Positions 6,395-16,468 are shown, counted from the stretch's first letter. The stretch is 64,000 nt of DNA from Aquimarina sp. ERC-38 (GCF_026222555.1 NZ_CP098511.1:2895501-2959500), one strand, 5' to 3'. Program-made: numbers and translations. The notes: generated by a model from the sequence alone, not told the origin.

Positions 6395-8316
6395 GGCAAA
6401 AATTTTAATAATACTATCTCCAGGAATAAAAATAGCAGTGCAAAAATAACAAACCATTTCCAAAGATCCTTTACTTCAAAATCTTGTTTTAATTTATCAA
6501 ATAACGTACTGATTTCCGTAAAATAGGTTTGGTTTTGTAGGTCTTCCGGTTTATAATAATTCAGGTAACTCTCTTTTGCATTATAATTATAAGCCAGGTA
6601 TTGCAAGGTTTGATCTCTTAGCGTTGCAGAATAGATACCGGCTTTCTCAGGATTTTCCTGAGTGGTAATTTTAATTTTATTAGAAAAAGATTGTTGTAAA
6701 GGAATTATTTCTTCATCTTCAGTTCGCAATCTAATAGTTTCTTCTCCTTGGCTTGCCACCGGAAGGTCATAACTGTTTTTTTGTCCGATGGTATAGTAAA
6801 TAGCCCCTATTTGTAAACTTTGCTTAGCCATATTATAAAAAGTAGGAACAATCAAGGGTGAATTCTGAAAATTAGAATTGTCAGAAGATAACGAGGCGGT
6901 AAAAATATAAGCTTTCTTACTTTCAAAAAGAAAAGGTTGTTTTCCGTTGTAATACAAAATACCATTGGTAGCAGGGGTTTGAAAATATGACGTAACCTGG
7001 GGATATTGAAAGTTGGAGACTTCTTTATTAAAAACGCCTTGGTACAAGGGATGCTCAAAGTTAATAGCGGTTATTTTCTGAATGTCATCCACCTTTTGTA
7101 AAAATGGAGTAGGGGTAAGGTTGGATAAAAGCGCGTTATAACTAGACATATTACCCTGGGAAGAAGGTATAAAACAAAAATGACCCCCTTGCGCAATAAA
7201 ATTTACTATTGCATTACTTAAAGAAACCGGGATTTCTTCCAGCGAATTACAAATTAAAAAATTGGTGTCGCTTAATAAATTATAATTAAAGTTTTCTAAG
7301 CTTTGATTAGTAAATAAAAATTCATCTTCCGTAAAAATCTTTTGTAAAAAAGCACTGTCATCATTAGAAATAGCAACCACCTTAATTTTATCAGTGGGAT
7401 TAATAGTAAAGTAAAAAGAATTATCAAACCTAAGGTAATTATCCTCGATTTCTACTTTTCCTTTTATTTGCTGATTTTCTTCAATTTTAAATTGAGCGAT
7501 ACTTTTGCGCTGCGTATTAAAGGTAAGCGTTGTTTTTCCAATTAATTGAAGCTCATTATACACTGCAACCGGGGTGGTTTCAGGTACCTTACCAGTTGCA
7601 GAAACTACCACATTTAGAAATAGTTCCCGTTGCTTATTATGAGAGAGATACATACTGTCAATACTCTTATTTGCCTTAACCTGTGGTTGTAACTGAACCA
7701 TGGATAGCTGAGAATTTGACAGGGTATCCTGCTTTGTAAAATCAGAATTTTTTTGAAAATCCGAAATGATTATCGTTTGTTTAACTGTATTCTTTTCTTT
7801 TGAAATACTGTTTTTTGCTTTTTGTAAAACCACGTTATACGGTAACTGTTCCGGGGTATACTGCGTATTTAATAGATCTTTTTTAATATCTGTTAAAGTA
7901 ACTTCTTTATAAAGATTGTTGTTAGTAAAAAGTGTAAATTTTTGATCTTCTGGTAAGTAATTTAATAAATCCTGGGTAGCTTGTTGCAGTAAAGAACCCT
8001 TACTGCCTTTTGCCTGCATGCTAAAAGAATTATCCAGATAGATCACCATTTCTTTTTTTACATCCGGATTATGAACTGCTGAAAAATAGGGTTGTGCAAA
8101 AGCAAAAATAATAGAAGCTATAGCTAACATTCTGGCCAGTAAGGTCAGCCATTTTTTTATTTGCGAACTTTTACGGGTTTGTAATTTTACCTGTTGGAGT
8201 AAGCGAACGTTAGTAAATTCAACTTTTTTAAATTTTCTGAGTTGAAACAAATGAATTATAATCGGTATAAGTACGGCAAAGAGACCGTATAATAATTCAG
8301 GATGTTTGAATTGCAT
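6391..8316 (-). CDS. BatA-domain membrane protein with VWA-like region
   Basis: 641 residues. It opens with MQFKHPELLYGLFAVLIPII and a second hydrophobic stretch near 60-80, the N-terminal double-transmembrane BatA (aerotolerance-type) domain. DNSFSM near residue 95 resembles the DxSxS metal site of a von Willebrand A domain. A long periplasmic beta-rich region follows, and a C-terminal helix (LWKWFVIFALLFLFLEIVLL) anchors it again. An ATG three codons upstream is also possible. It heads a four-gene operon, overlapping the next gene by four bases. Its role is unknown. Confidence 0.82.
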   Translation of the reverse strand: MQFKHPELLYGLFAVLIPIIIHLFQLRKFKKVEFTNVRLLQQVKLQTRKSSQIKKWLTLLARMLAIASIIFAFAQPYFSAVHNPDVKKEMVIYLDNSFSMQAKGSKGSLLQQATQDLLNYLPEDQKFTLFTNNNLYKEVTLTDIKKDLLNTQYTPEQLPYNVVLQKAKNSISKEKNTVKQTIIISDFQKNSDFTKQDTLSNSQLSMVQLQPQVKANKSIDSMYLSHNKQRELFLNVVVSATGKVPETTPVAVYNELQLIGKTTLTFNTQRKSIAQFKIEENQQIKGKVEIEDNYLRFDNSFYFTINPTDKIKVVAISNDDSAFLQKIFTEDEFLFTNQSLENFNYNLLSDTNFLICNSLEEIPVSLSNAIVNFIAQGGHFCFIPSSQGNMSSYNALLSNLTPTPFLQKVDDIQKITAINFEHPLYQGVFNKEVSNFQYPQVTSYFQTPATNGILYYNGKQPFLFESKKAYIFTASLSSDNSNFQNSPLIVPTFYNMAKQSLQIGAIYYTIGQKNSYDLPVASQGEETIRLRTEDEEIIPLQQSFSNKIKITTQENPEKAGIYSATLRDQTLQYLAYNYNAKESYLNYYKPEDLQNQTYFTEISTLFDKLKQDFEVKDLWKWFVIFALLFLFLEIVLLKFLP

Positions 8317-8642
8317 AAAAGACATTGATTACTCAAAGATAAAGATACTATATCTTTAAATAGTGATACGCTTCTTAAGATAAATTATAAAAGTTTTGGA
8401 TATTTTTTGATTTAAGGTTGGCAAGTAATAGCCTTATCTATTCATACTTTTTTGGTAAATAATCATGACTACGGAACTTTATGATTAGAAAAAGGTAAGT
8501 AGAATATACCTGCCTTACCTACAATTTAAAAGCCTTTTATTACCTACGATTAAAGTGTAATAACATTCCAAGTTTTAATAAAAGTTAATGCTTTTAAAAG
8601 AAAAAAGCCGAATATCCCTATCCAGCTTTAAAGTCTACGTAA
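8317..8642. other. Intergenic region with small hairpins, no gene
   Basis: No coding frame is supported here. It contains an imperfect hairpin, AATCAT...CTACGGAACTT...ATGATT (8461-8486), whose core resembles the centre of the long hairpin at 38.3 kb. It also holds an inverted pair AGGTAAG/CTTACCT just downstream. Confidence 0.5.
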
Positions 8643-8699
8643 TTAGTCTTGATTCTTGATTCTAGAAGCGATAGCGATCTTAAATCTCTACCAGACATC
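8643..8699 (+). repeat. MITE-like repeat A, right-end fragment
   Basis: Contains the family core TTCTAGAAGCGATAGCG followed by CTTAAATCTCTACCAGACATC, which matches the right end (TTTACCGGACACT) of longer copies with substitutions. The left half is missing. It sits just beyond the 3' end of the minus-strand outer-membrane protein gene. Confidence 0.75.
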
Positions 8700-8705
8700 A
8701 ATGAT

Positions 8706-9242
8706 CTAAAATATATAATAACCTACAGAAACCTGAAAAATATTATTTTTTGAATCCACACCTTCTACGGAATCACTTAATCCGAAATTGTATCGGATCT
8801 GAGCAAAAAAGTCCGAAAATTCAACTCCCGCTCCAATAGCACCGCTAAGGTCAAAGTTTTCTAATTCGGGATTAGTAAAGTCATCAGCAATATTATCATT
8901 TACTAAAAATCCAAATTGGGGACCAGCTTCTATACTTACAATTCCGGCTACTTTGTATTTAAAAAGAATAGGAATATTTAAGTAATCCAGATCAAAGTCT
9001 TTTGCCCCTTGTGCAGAATATAATAATTCAGGTTGTACCGCAAACATACCCAACAAAGAAAATTGACTTACCAACCCGATGTGATATCCGGTTTTTGATT
9101 CAGTATCAGGTCCAAATTCACCATCATCCACATTAATCTGTGCAAAGTTTAATCCGCCTTTTACCCCAAATTTAAGGTCTTGTGCTTGCGCAAGATGGGT
9201 GCAGCTTATAAAAACCAACGTAACTAAAATAATTTTTTTCAT
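8706..9242 (-). CDS. Outer-membrane beta-barrel protein (PorT/OMP_b-brl_2 type)
   Basis: 178 residues with a clear signal peptide (MKKIILVTLVFISCTHLAQA, cleavage before QDLKFG). The mature part alternates hydrophobic and polar residues and contains FGVKGGLNFAQI, VQPELLYSAQGAK and IEAGPQFGFL, the recurring strands of small Bacteroidota eight-stranded barrels. It ends in an aromatic residue (VSVGYYIF), as expected for BAM recognition. Ligand and role are unknown. Confidence 0.88.
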   Translation of the reverse strand: MKKIILVTLVFISCTHLAQAQDLKFGVKGGLNFAQINVDDGEFGPDTESKTGYHIGLVSQFSLLGMFAVQPELLYSAQGAKDFDLDYLNIPILFKYKVAGIVSIEAGPQFGFLVNDNIADDFTNPELENFDLSGAIGAGVEFSDFFAQIRYNFGLSDSVEGVDSKNNIFQVSVGYYIF

Positions 9243-9333
9243 AAGTTCATCTTTAAAGTGTTTTAGTAAATATAATAACTATAACCCTAAATAAAGGTTA
9301 AAGTTGGGGAGGGTTTCTACTACTGGTAATAGT

Positions 9334-9942
9334 TTATTTCCGGTTAATTCCGGTAAATACATTGACTTTTGGATCGAGTGGATTACCGCTGGTTCTTCTA
9401 AAACTTACTAGCTGTCCGGTATGATATAGGGCATCTGCCAGCTGTCCGTTAAGTAGGTTCCAAAGGGGGAACGGGTATAATTTCTCTTCTCGCTGAAAGT
9501 TCATTTGTACCTTTTGTATATCTTCTTCATTGAGAGAACTAAAGTTTTTGCTTGCTATTTCTAAATTAGTCAAAGTTAATTTCCTAAGCGTATTAAAATC
9601 ATACTCAGAAGGAGGAAGCTTTGTTATGGGTTTATTCTCTGAGGTTTTTCGTATGGTTTCTGATTATTCATAAATATGAACAATGGTTTGAAAAGAACTT
9701 TGTGCTTCTTCTGAAGGTTGAAAAGCCAAATCCTCTTCCCTTAAGCCTTCAGTAGCCCAATAATACCGATAACCTAACCCGTCAATCATCCGGCTTATGA
9801 CAGTACCGCTAGTATAGTTTTCAGGGGTATTGGGTATTTGAACGTAGGGGAGTGTATCTCCCGAAGTTTGTCCCATCAGTGATAGCGTTTTTGTAATTAT
9901 CAGTATATAAAGTAGAATCCCTACCAGATACTTTAAAATCAT
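9334..9942 (-). pseudogene. DinB-like protein with signal peptide, interrupted by an in-frame TAA
   Basis: One continuous minus-strand frame of 203 codons. Residues 1-25 are a hydrophobic signal peptide, followed by MIDGLGYRYYWATEGLREED and IVHIYE, then TAA (9664-9666), then SETIRKTSENKPITK...LWNLLNGQLADALYHTGQLV to the end. The two halves together make a complete DinB/YfiT-like four-helix protein, and the stop replaces the HIYGLS-type motif common in such proteins. The C-terminal half has no good start of its own. This is most simply a recent nonsense mutation; a sequencing error is the alternative. Confidence 0.78.
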
Positions 9943-10037
9943 ACGTACTTTAAAAAGAGTAGAAAGGTAAGTAATTCTAAAAGAAGTTGGTGAACTAAAC
10001 GCTATCTCTATTGAGAATAATAAAAGAGTAACTTAAA

Positions 10038-10086
10038 TTGGCGACCTGCCCGTCTGCAGGTGGGTCTGGAATCTTTACCGAACACT
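10038..10086 (+). repeat. MITE-like repeat A, short right-end copy with hairpin
   Basis: Carries GGCGACCTGCCCGTCTGCAG with the complementary GTGGGTC arm, then GGAATCTTTACCGAACACT, which matches the family's right terminal repeat except for one base. It lies directly after the stop of the minus-strand histidine kinase gene, where the hairpin might also slow or end transcription. Confidence 0.75.
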
Positions 10087-10091
10087 AATAA

Positions 10092-11306
10092 TTAAAAATC
10101 CTTAATCTTTAACATAGAAAAATCAAAAACCGTTTTTTCTCCGGGAATTGATGAAACTGAAATGGTTCCACCTAGATTTTCGACTAACTTCTTAACCGTC
10201 GATAAACCAATACCGTTTCCTTTATTTCCGTTTCTATCTGTAGTATTTGCGGTTTTAAATAATTCAAAAATCGTATCAATTTTATCTTTTGGGATGCCCA
10301 TACCATTATCAGTAACCCTAAAGTAATAATTCTGAAAATCTTCGGTAAACTGAATATCTAATCGAATGGTATCTTTATCATTATATTTAATACTATTTCC
10401 AATAAGATTAAAAAAGATCTGTTTTAAAGCAGACTTGTTGCAGTATAAAGTCGGGTCAGATTGAGGGCAACGGGTATGCATATCCTGCTTTACCGCAAGC
10501 AGAATCAAAATATCTTTTAAAACATCATTCAGCTTAAAATATTCCGCACCTACCTGAGTCAGACTATCACTTTCATAATGATCGAGGATATCGTTGATGT
10601 AACTACTCATAGAAAAAGAAGATTCTTTAATATACCCGAAGTACTCCTTACTTTCTTCATCTAATCGGTCACCTAATTTTAACTTTAACAAATCAGAAGT
10701 GGTAATTACATTAGCTAACGGCATTTTAAGGTCATGAGAAATGACCCTGGCAAACTCTTTTAAAGATTCGTTTTTCTTTTCAAGTTCCAGTTGCATCCTT
10801 TCCAGATCCTTATTTTTACTATTTAATTCAAATAAAATAACGACTTGATGCGCTAACGAATGTAATGATTCCAGTTGTCTTTTAGACAGAATTTTAGTTT
10901 CGGAGTCAAGTACACACAGCGTACCTAATGCAAATCCATTTTTATCTATTAAAGGGATTCCTACATAAAACTTGATTTCCTCTTCTCCGGTAACAAAGGA
11001 ATTTCTTTTAAAACGTTCATCCCTTGTTGCATCATGAACGATTAAAGGTTCCTCTGGGTGTAAAATATTATGTGCACAAAAAGAATGTTCTTTAGGGAGT
11101 TCACTGACTTCCAAACCATACCTGGACTTCACCCATTGACGATGCCGATCTACTAAACAGATCAAAGAAATTTTTACATCACATAAGTGAGCTGCCAGTT
11201 CTGTAATCTCGTCAAATTCAGTTTCCGGAGGAGTATCTAAAATGTGCAAGGAGTCAAGCGCATTTAATCGTAAATCTTCATGGATAGGTTCAGTTGGTAT
11301 AATCAT
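10092..11306 (-). CDS. GAF-domain sensor histidine kinase
   Basis: 404 residues, no membrane segment, so a cytoplasmic sensor. Residues 20-165 form a GAF domain with HSFCAHNIL and GTLCVLD, typical of GAF kinases that open with LDILDTPPE-like sequences. A short coiled coil leads to the HisKA motif FARVISHDLKMPL (phospho-acceptor His near 191). The HATPase domain follows with NLIGNSIKYND (N box), DNGMGIP (G1) and GNGIGLSTV (G2). No response regulator is adjacent, so its partner must lie elsewhere. Confidence 0.92.
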   Translation of the reverse strand: MIIPTEPIHEDLRLNALDSLHILDTPPETEFDEITELAAHLCDVKISLICLVDRHRQWVKSRYGLEVSELPKEHSFCAHNILHPEEPLIVHDATRDERFKRNSFVTGEEEIKFYVGIPLIDKNGFALGTLCVLDSETKILSKRQLESLHSLAHQVVILFELNSKNKDLERMQLELEKKNESLKEFARVISHDLKMPLANVITTSDLLKLKLGDRLDEESKEYFGYIKESSFSMSSYINDILDHYESDSLTQVGAEYFKLNDVLKDILILLAVKQDMHTRCPQSDPTLYCNKSALKQIFFNLIGNSIKYNDKDTIRLDIQFTEDFQNYYFRVTDNGMGIPKDKIDTIFELFKTANTTDRNGNKGNGIGLSTVKKLVENLGGTISVSSIPGEKTVFDFSMLKIKDF

Positions 11307-11427
11307 GGTAATGAAAGATTTAGCTTAACTTGCAAATCTTAAATAAAATTAACAAAAATTTATCCAAAAACCGAGCTTTATTCGATGTATTTTAGGCTTA
11401 TACGGTAAACACCTCTTAAAAAAACAT

Positions 11428-13209
11428 TTAATCTGTTAGTGTTTTCATAAATAATATTAAATCTTCTTCTTCTTTTGCGGTTAAGGCAAGTGGATCGGGA
11501 GGCAAGGTTTGATAAGGTTGATCAATACCAATTCCGGCCCCTCCGCCTTTTTTATAGAAAGTTACTACCTCTTCCAGTGTGGTATATACCCCGTTATGCA
11601 TATACGGTGCGGTTTTTTCAGAGTTTCTCACAGTAGGTGTTTTAAAAAAATGTTTTCGTTCTTCGGTTTCAAAAACGTAATACCTGCCCAGGTCCGGACT
11701 GATTACCGCGTTTACAGTATCACTTTCTTTAGGTACTCCGATTAATTCCATCTCCGTTTCTTTATAGTTGGGTGGAACCGTTCCGTTATAAAGAGGAGGG
11801 AAGTGACAGGTAGCGCATTTTCCTTTTCCGTGAAAAACATTAAACCCGTTAATTTCCCTTTGACTAAGAGAATTTTCTTCACCTCTCATATTTCGATCCA
11901 GTTTGGAATTAAAAGGAGCCAAATCCCTGATGTAAGTAGCAATAGCATTACGTAATTGATGCTGACTTACCTTAGTATCTCCGTATACTTTTTTATACAC
12001 CTCTTGATACGAATCGTCCCGGATAACTGTTTTTTCTAAAGTTTCCAAATCCGTATGAAACTCTTGTTCATTAGCTACTACAGACATAATTTGCCCTTCC
12101 AGGCTTCCGGCACGTTTATCGTAGAAAAAAGCTTGTTGTAATCCGGCATATAACAGCGTAGGACTATTACGGGTCAATCCTTTACTAATCTTTAAGCCGT
12201 CCGTAAAAGCAAGTTCCGGTTGATGGCAGGTAGCACAACTTATATTTTTTGAAGTGGAAAGATTGGTATCATAAAATAGCTTTTTACCTAATGCAATTTT
12301 CTCCGGAGATGAAGTACCTGTTTGTCTTTCGGCAAAAAAAGATTTGTTAAAGGTATCTTGTCCAAAAAGGGAAGTAGCATCATTTTGGATTGCCAGTGTA
12401 AACGGAAAGCTTACGTTCCAGTCCTTCACAGTACGGTTCCAAAGCTTCAATTGTGCATGGGTATGTTCTTTGATAAAATAATAGCGGTCAAAACTGTTAA
12501 ACTCACCTTGAAGCGCCTCCTTTGTAGCCTTAATTTCAGCGATCCAATCCTGGTACAATTCTTCATTAGTAAAGTTTGATTTTAATAAAGAAAGATAGGT
12601 TTCTAGGCTTTGATATACTTCTTGTGCTTCGGTAAGCGAATTTTCTAAAACCGGGGAATCAAAACCGGTAATCCCTGTTAATGCTACTTGAACAAATGAC
12701 TTACGTATCATCCAGAGTAAATGATATTCCTTTAAATGATCTAGCGATATATTATCGGCTACCAGGGCTAATCGTTTTGCGGTTAATTTTGCATGTTTTT
12801 CAACCTCTTCAGGTGTTGCCGTCTCATCGTAGAGCGTTTCTTCTAATACCTGGTATCCGCTCGGGTTGATCATCTTAATATCCGTTTTATCCTCTTCCTC
12901 TATTTTTAAAATATTGGGTTGATTTAAAAAAGTATAATTATCAATATCCAGAAATGACAGGAGTGGTTCTGTTTTTTTAAAAAGCATTCGGGACTGATAA
13001 TAATAGTCTTTAGCATTCTCAGGATACAAGCTAATACTGTCCAGGTAATCTTCTGCCGTACCAAGATCAGCAACCAGCTGGTTTTGTAGTAGGGTAGTTA
13101 CCGGAACTTCCTCTAATTTCTCTTGCTTTTTACAACCGATTTGGCATAAAAGTAAAAAGAGGGCAATATAAATACTGCCCTCTTTTATAAGACCTTTATG
13201 ATTTTTCAT
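11428..13209 (-). CDS. Di-heme cytochrome c peroxidase (MauG/CcpA family) lipoprotein
   Basis: 593 residues. A lipobox-like N-terminus (FLLLCQIGC) suggests a membrane-anchored periplasmic protein. Residues 30-290 are a helical N-terminal extension seen in Bacteroidota members and not in classical CcpA. The catalytic part has two heme-binding motifs, CATCHQPE near 325 and CATCHFPP near 465, and ends with the HNGVYTTLEEVV segment typical of the family. It would reduce peroxide or oxidise a partner protein with electrons from cytochrome c. The gene starts 23 bases after the PhoX-like gene, so the two are probably co-transcribed. Confidence 0.9.
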   Translation of the reverse strand: MKNHKGLIKEGSIYIALFLLLCQIGCKKQEKLEEVPVTTLLQNQLVADLGTAEDYLDSISLYPENAKDYYYQSRMLFKKTEPLLSFLDIDNYTFLNQPNILKIEEEDKTDIKMINPSGYQVLEETLYDETATPEEVEKHAKLTAKRLALVADNISLDHLKEYHLLWMIRKSFVQVALTGITGFDSPVLENSLTEAQEVYQSLETYLSLLKSNFTNEELYQDWIAEIKATKEALQGEFNSFDRYYFIKEHTHAQLKLWNRTVKDWNVSFPFTLAIQNDATSLFGQDTFNKSFFAERQTGTSSPEKIALGKKLFYDTNLSTSKNISCATCHQPELAFTDGLKISKGLTRNSPTLLYAGLQQAFFYDKRAGSLEGQIMSVVANEQEFHTDLETLEKTVIRDDSYQEVYKKVYGDTKVSQHQLRNAIATYIRDLAPFNSKLDRNMRGEENSLSQREINGFNVFHGKGKCATCHFPPLYNGTVPPNYKETEMELIGVPKESDTVNAVISPDLGRYYVFETEERKHFFKTPTVRNSEKTAPYMHNGVYTTLEEVVTFYKKGGGAGIGIDQPYQTLPPDPLALTAKEEEDLILFMKTLTD

Positions 13210-13232
13210 AGTCTTTTATATTATTGAATTAC

Positions 13233-14693
13233 CTATCGGTCTAAACCTTGTATTACAAACATCATACTTCCTTCTGCGCGACTATCGGCAAGGTTCGGAT
13301 TAGCGTTTGGATCCGTAAAGGGTACTTCGTCTTCGCGTTCCCAACCGTGATTTTGCGTCATTAATAAGAAAGATTTATCCACTCCGGTTTCTTCAGAGAT
13401 ATCGATCATCCCGGTAATTTCCCAAATACGGTCTTCTGTTCCGTAACCTGCTGCCGCAGCTGCAATTTGATCACATTCTAACACAGTTTTTAAAGCCCTG
13501 GTATTTAAGTTGTATTGATACAGTCGGGAGTAGTGCGCTGCTTCTGGCTTAAAGTCTTGGATACCATTAGGGTCTTCTTGGATATACGCATAGTTTTCAG
13601 TAACCAGGATATTGTCAGGACTGTGAAATTCAATGGCTTTTCCACCTATTTTATCTCCGTCTAATACACAGGTTATTTTACCGGCAGCAGAAGGATCATT
13701 ATCGTTCAACTCAACCTTATAGATACGTCCGGAACGGGTTCCTTTACCGATCAAACCGGGTTTATCACGACCAGTCACTGCAAAATAAACTTCTCGGTTT
13801 TGATCAGCAGTTCCTCTTCTCCAGTCTACATCTTCCAGGCGGGAAAAGCCCATCACTCCTTTTTCCTTGGCTTCAGCATCCAATAAGTCTATATTTCTTT
13901 CCGTAAGCTCTACAAATTCCATATCATAAGAAGTACCTTCTTCCATATCCATTTCATAAGTCACTCCTGGCGAAGTCACTTTTAAACCGTATAGTTTTCC
14001 GTTAACCAGGTCACCACGTCGTCCTACGTACATTCCTAATTGTCCGGAAGGGATTTCATTATCACTATTATCATCTCCAATAAAAACTACAGTTTTATCC
14101 GGATAGGCATTTTTACCGATAGCAACCGCATTTTCAGTAGACCATTGTCCCATAGCGGGCAACATTCTGGGAGTAGAGGCGTCATTTGCATCTTTAAATG
14201 GAAAAGTAGCAAAAACACCTTTGGAATTTCCACCCCATTCGCCACCAGAAAGGTAAAGTGGTCCAAAACCGTGTTCTTTACGGGTAATCATTGAACCTGA
14301 ACATTGCGCAGTTTCTGCCGTAGCTACTGCATTTAAAATATATTCTCCTTTTACCGGTCTAAAGGTTTTATCCAGTTCAATACGAGCAATAGAATAATCA
14401 GCTTCCAGATTGTTGATAAGCGTAAAAGTACCATCCTGATTAGTTAATAGTCCGGCACCATCTGCCATAGATCCGTATACAAAATCAGGAATGTAAGTAT
14501 CTTCTGAAGAAAGGATATTGTAAATTTTAATATCTTCAAATTCAGGAAACTTTTTTAGTACAACTGGCGATTTGGAATGGTTTTTAAATTCAACCTCAGA
14601 TCCCTTAGGCGGATTACTAATACCATCATCATCCTGACAGGAAAAAATACCGGTACAGATTCCGGCGACAAGCAAACATTTCAAATAATTCAT
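13233..14693 (-). CDS. PhoX-like (DUF839) lipoprotein
   Basis: 486 residues with a lipoprotein signal (GICTGIFSC, then QDDDG). The body reads like a beta-propeller of the PhoX/DUF839 family: FSRLEDVDWR, REVYFAVTG, SGRIYKVELN and SPDNILVTENYAYIQED resemble the calcium- and iron-binding segments of PhoX-type alkaline phosphatases. Phosphatase activity is not proven from these motifs. It is first in a two-gene unit with the di-heme peroxidase. Confidence 0.75.
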   Translation of the reverse strand: MNYLKCLLVAGICTGIFSCQDDDGISNPPKGSEVEFKNHSKSPVVLKKFPEFEDIKIYNILSSEDTYIPDFVYGSMADGAGLLTNQDGTFTLINNLEADYSIARIELDKTFRPVKGEYILNAVATAETAQCSGSMITRKEHGFGPLYLSGGEWGGNSKGVFATFPFKDANDASTPRMLPAMGQWSTENAVAIGKNAYPDKTVVFIGDDNSDNEIPSGQLGMYVGRRGDLVNGKLYGLKVTSPGVTYEMDMEEGTSYDMEFVELTERNIDLLDAEAKEKGVMGFSRLEDVDWRRGTADQNREVYFAVTGRDKPGLIGKGTRSGRIYKVELNDNDPSAAGKITCVLDGDKIGGKAIEFHSPDNILVTENYAYIQEDPNGIQDFKPEAAHYSRLYQYNLNTRALKTVLECDQIAAAAAGYGTEDRIWEITGMIDISEETGVDKSFLLMTQNHGWEREDEVPFTDPNANPNLADSRAEGSMMFVIQGLDR

Positions 14694-14895
14694 AGGTGTG
14701 TAAAATTTCGTTTGTTCAAAAGTAGAACAGATTTGGGGTTTATAGATTAAGGGTTTATTTTAAAAGTATTATGATACCATTAATAAAATGTAAGATATGT
14801 AAAAATATTGTTACATACGGGAATTATTATCTGTAGTGTTTTTTAGTATATTGACTTATAACAATTTTAAAGCACTTAAAAACAATGGTTTAAAA

Positions 14896-15660
14896 TCAAA
14901 ATTTTTCAAAAACGCCTAGACCGAATAAGGAAAAATCATATTTAACCGGATCATTTTTGTCCATTTTCCGTAATACTTTGTCTAGTTCGTTTACGGCCTT
15001 TAGATCATTTTGTTTTCGATGCAAAATGTTAAGTTTACGAGCCGTGTTTCCGGAATGAACATCTAGCGGACAGGATAGGATGGAAGCAGGAATTTTTTTC
15101 CAAATACCCAGGTCTACTCCTTTATCCGGTTGTCTGACCATCCAGCGTAAAAACATGTAAATTCGCTTAGCAGCTGAATTTTTTAACGGATCGCTTACAT
15201 GCTTTTCGGTTCGTTTTAAATGAGGTGGCGTAAAAAATTCTTTTTTAAATTGATGTATAGCCTGATGTAGGTTGATGTCATTCCGGTAAGGTAAAAATAC
15301 GGATTCTAAATCCGGGTAGGTACTATATATATGATGTAAGTTGGCAATAAACGTAAGTAAATCGGTACTGTTAAAGGTTCTATGTACAAAAGGGGCAAGC
15401 GTAGTTAGGTCTTTTTGAGAATGGTTCATAATAAAATCATATGGAGCCATTTCTAACAGGTTCATCAATCGATGTGCGTTATTCAAAATACTTTTTCGAT
15501 TGCCCCAGGCAATCGTAGCTGTTAAAAACCCCGAAATTTCTTGATCTTCTTTTTTTGAAAACAAATGCGGAATCTGAACCGGGTCGGATTCTATAAATTT
15601 AGGTTGTTCGTAGAAGATTGCTTTCTCATCTAAAAATTCTTTGGTCTCCTTAAATGTCAT
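14896..15660 (-). CDS. TIGR02757/DUF2400 family protein
   Basis: 254 residues from the ATG giving MTFKETKEFLDEK, which leaves a gap of ten bases after the ATPase gene. A TTG seven codons upstream is less likely. TIATIAWGNRK-like and CPLDVHSGNTARKL segments are characteristic of this uncharacterised, widely conserved bacterial family. Function is unknown. It is translated directly downstream of the LolD-type ATPase, so the two are likely one transcript. Confidence 0.88.
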   Translation of the reverse strand: MTFKETKEFLDEKAIFYEQPKFIESDPVQIPHLFSKKEDQEISGFLTATIAWGNRKSILNNAHRLMNLLEMAPYDFIMNHSQKDLTTLAPFVHRTFNSTDLLTFIANLHHIYSTYPDLESVFLPYRNDINLHQAIHQFKKEFFTPPHLKRTEKHVSDPLKNSAAKRIYMFLRWMVRQPDKGVDLGIWKKIPASILSCPLDVHSGNTARKLNILHRKQNDLKAVNELDKVLRKMDKNDPVKYDFSLFGLGVFEKF

Positions 15661-15670
15661 ACTTTCTGTA

Positions 15671-16333
15671 CTAAGAAGCAATCATTCCGTCAACCATAGT
15701 AAGCTTACGGTCTGCCATAGCTGCCAGTTCTTTATTATGAGTAATAATTACAAAAGTTTGTCCAAACTTATCTCTAAGGTCAAAAAATAATTGATGTAAA
15801 TTTTCAGCAGATTCACTATCCAGGTTACCGGAAGGTTCGTCGGCAAAAATTACTTTTGGGTTATTAATTAAGGCTCGTGCTACTGCGGTACGTTGCTGTT
15901 CTCCCCCCGACATTTCTTTGGGTTTATGATTCAGGCGATGCGATAACCCTAAATAAGCTAGCAATTCTTCAGCTTTTTCCTTAGCTTCCTGCTTGGGTAC
16001 CTTTTTAATAAATGCAGGAATACAAACATTTTCCAAAGCCGTAAATTCCGGAAGTAGTTGATGAAATTGAAAAATAAAACCCAATTGTTCATTACGAAAC
16101 CCTGCTAATTGTTTGGCCGATAATTTAGCTATTTCTACCTCGTTGATGAGCAGAGACGAATCTTTCTTCTTATCCACTTCGTCCAGGGTACCCAATATCT
16201 GTAACAAAGTAGTTTTTCCTGCCCCTGACGCACCTACGATAGAGACGATTTCGCTTTTATGAATTTCTATATCCACCCCTTTTAAAACATGAAGGTCCCC
16301 GTAATGTTTATGGATATTAGTAGCTTTAATCAT
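15671..16333 (-). CDS. lolD: ABC transporter ATP-binding protein, LolD type
   Basis: 220 residues, a single nucleotide-binding domain. Walker A is GASGAGKTT (35-43), followed by the Q-loop [10 protein letters not shown], the signature MSGGEQQR, Walker [13 protein letters not shown] and the switch His in IITHN. The sequence groups with LolD/MacB-type ATPases that power lipoprotein release or similar mechanical work at the inner membrane. No permease gene is adjacent, so it must pair with one encoded elsewhere. Confidence 0.85.
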   Translation of the reverse strand: MIKATNIHKHYGDLHVLKGVDIEIHKSEIVSIVGASGAGKTTLLQILGTLDEVDKKKDSSLLINEVEIAKLSAKQLAGFRNEQLGFIFQFHQLLPEFTALENVCIPAFIKKVPKQEAKEKAEELLAYLGLSHRLNHKPKEMSGGEQQRTAVARALINNPKVIFADEPSGNLDSESAENLHQLFFDLRDKFGQTFVIITHNKELAAMADRKLTMVDGMIAS

Positions 16334-16468
16334 ACGATGGTTTTACAAATGTGAAAGTAGCTATAAATGTAGTAGCTTACAAACTGTGACTGCCATTGCT
16401 TACTAAGATATTGTTAAATGAATCCGTATACAATTGGGAATGTGTAATTTTAAATAAAATTGAAAATT

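Noticed and set aside
15661..15681. TTG start adding seven residues to the TIGR02757 protein
   Set aside because: The ATG at 15660 gives the expected N-terminus and a clean ten-base spacing after the ATPase stop.
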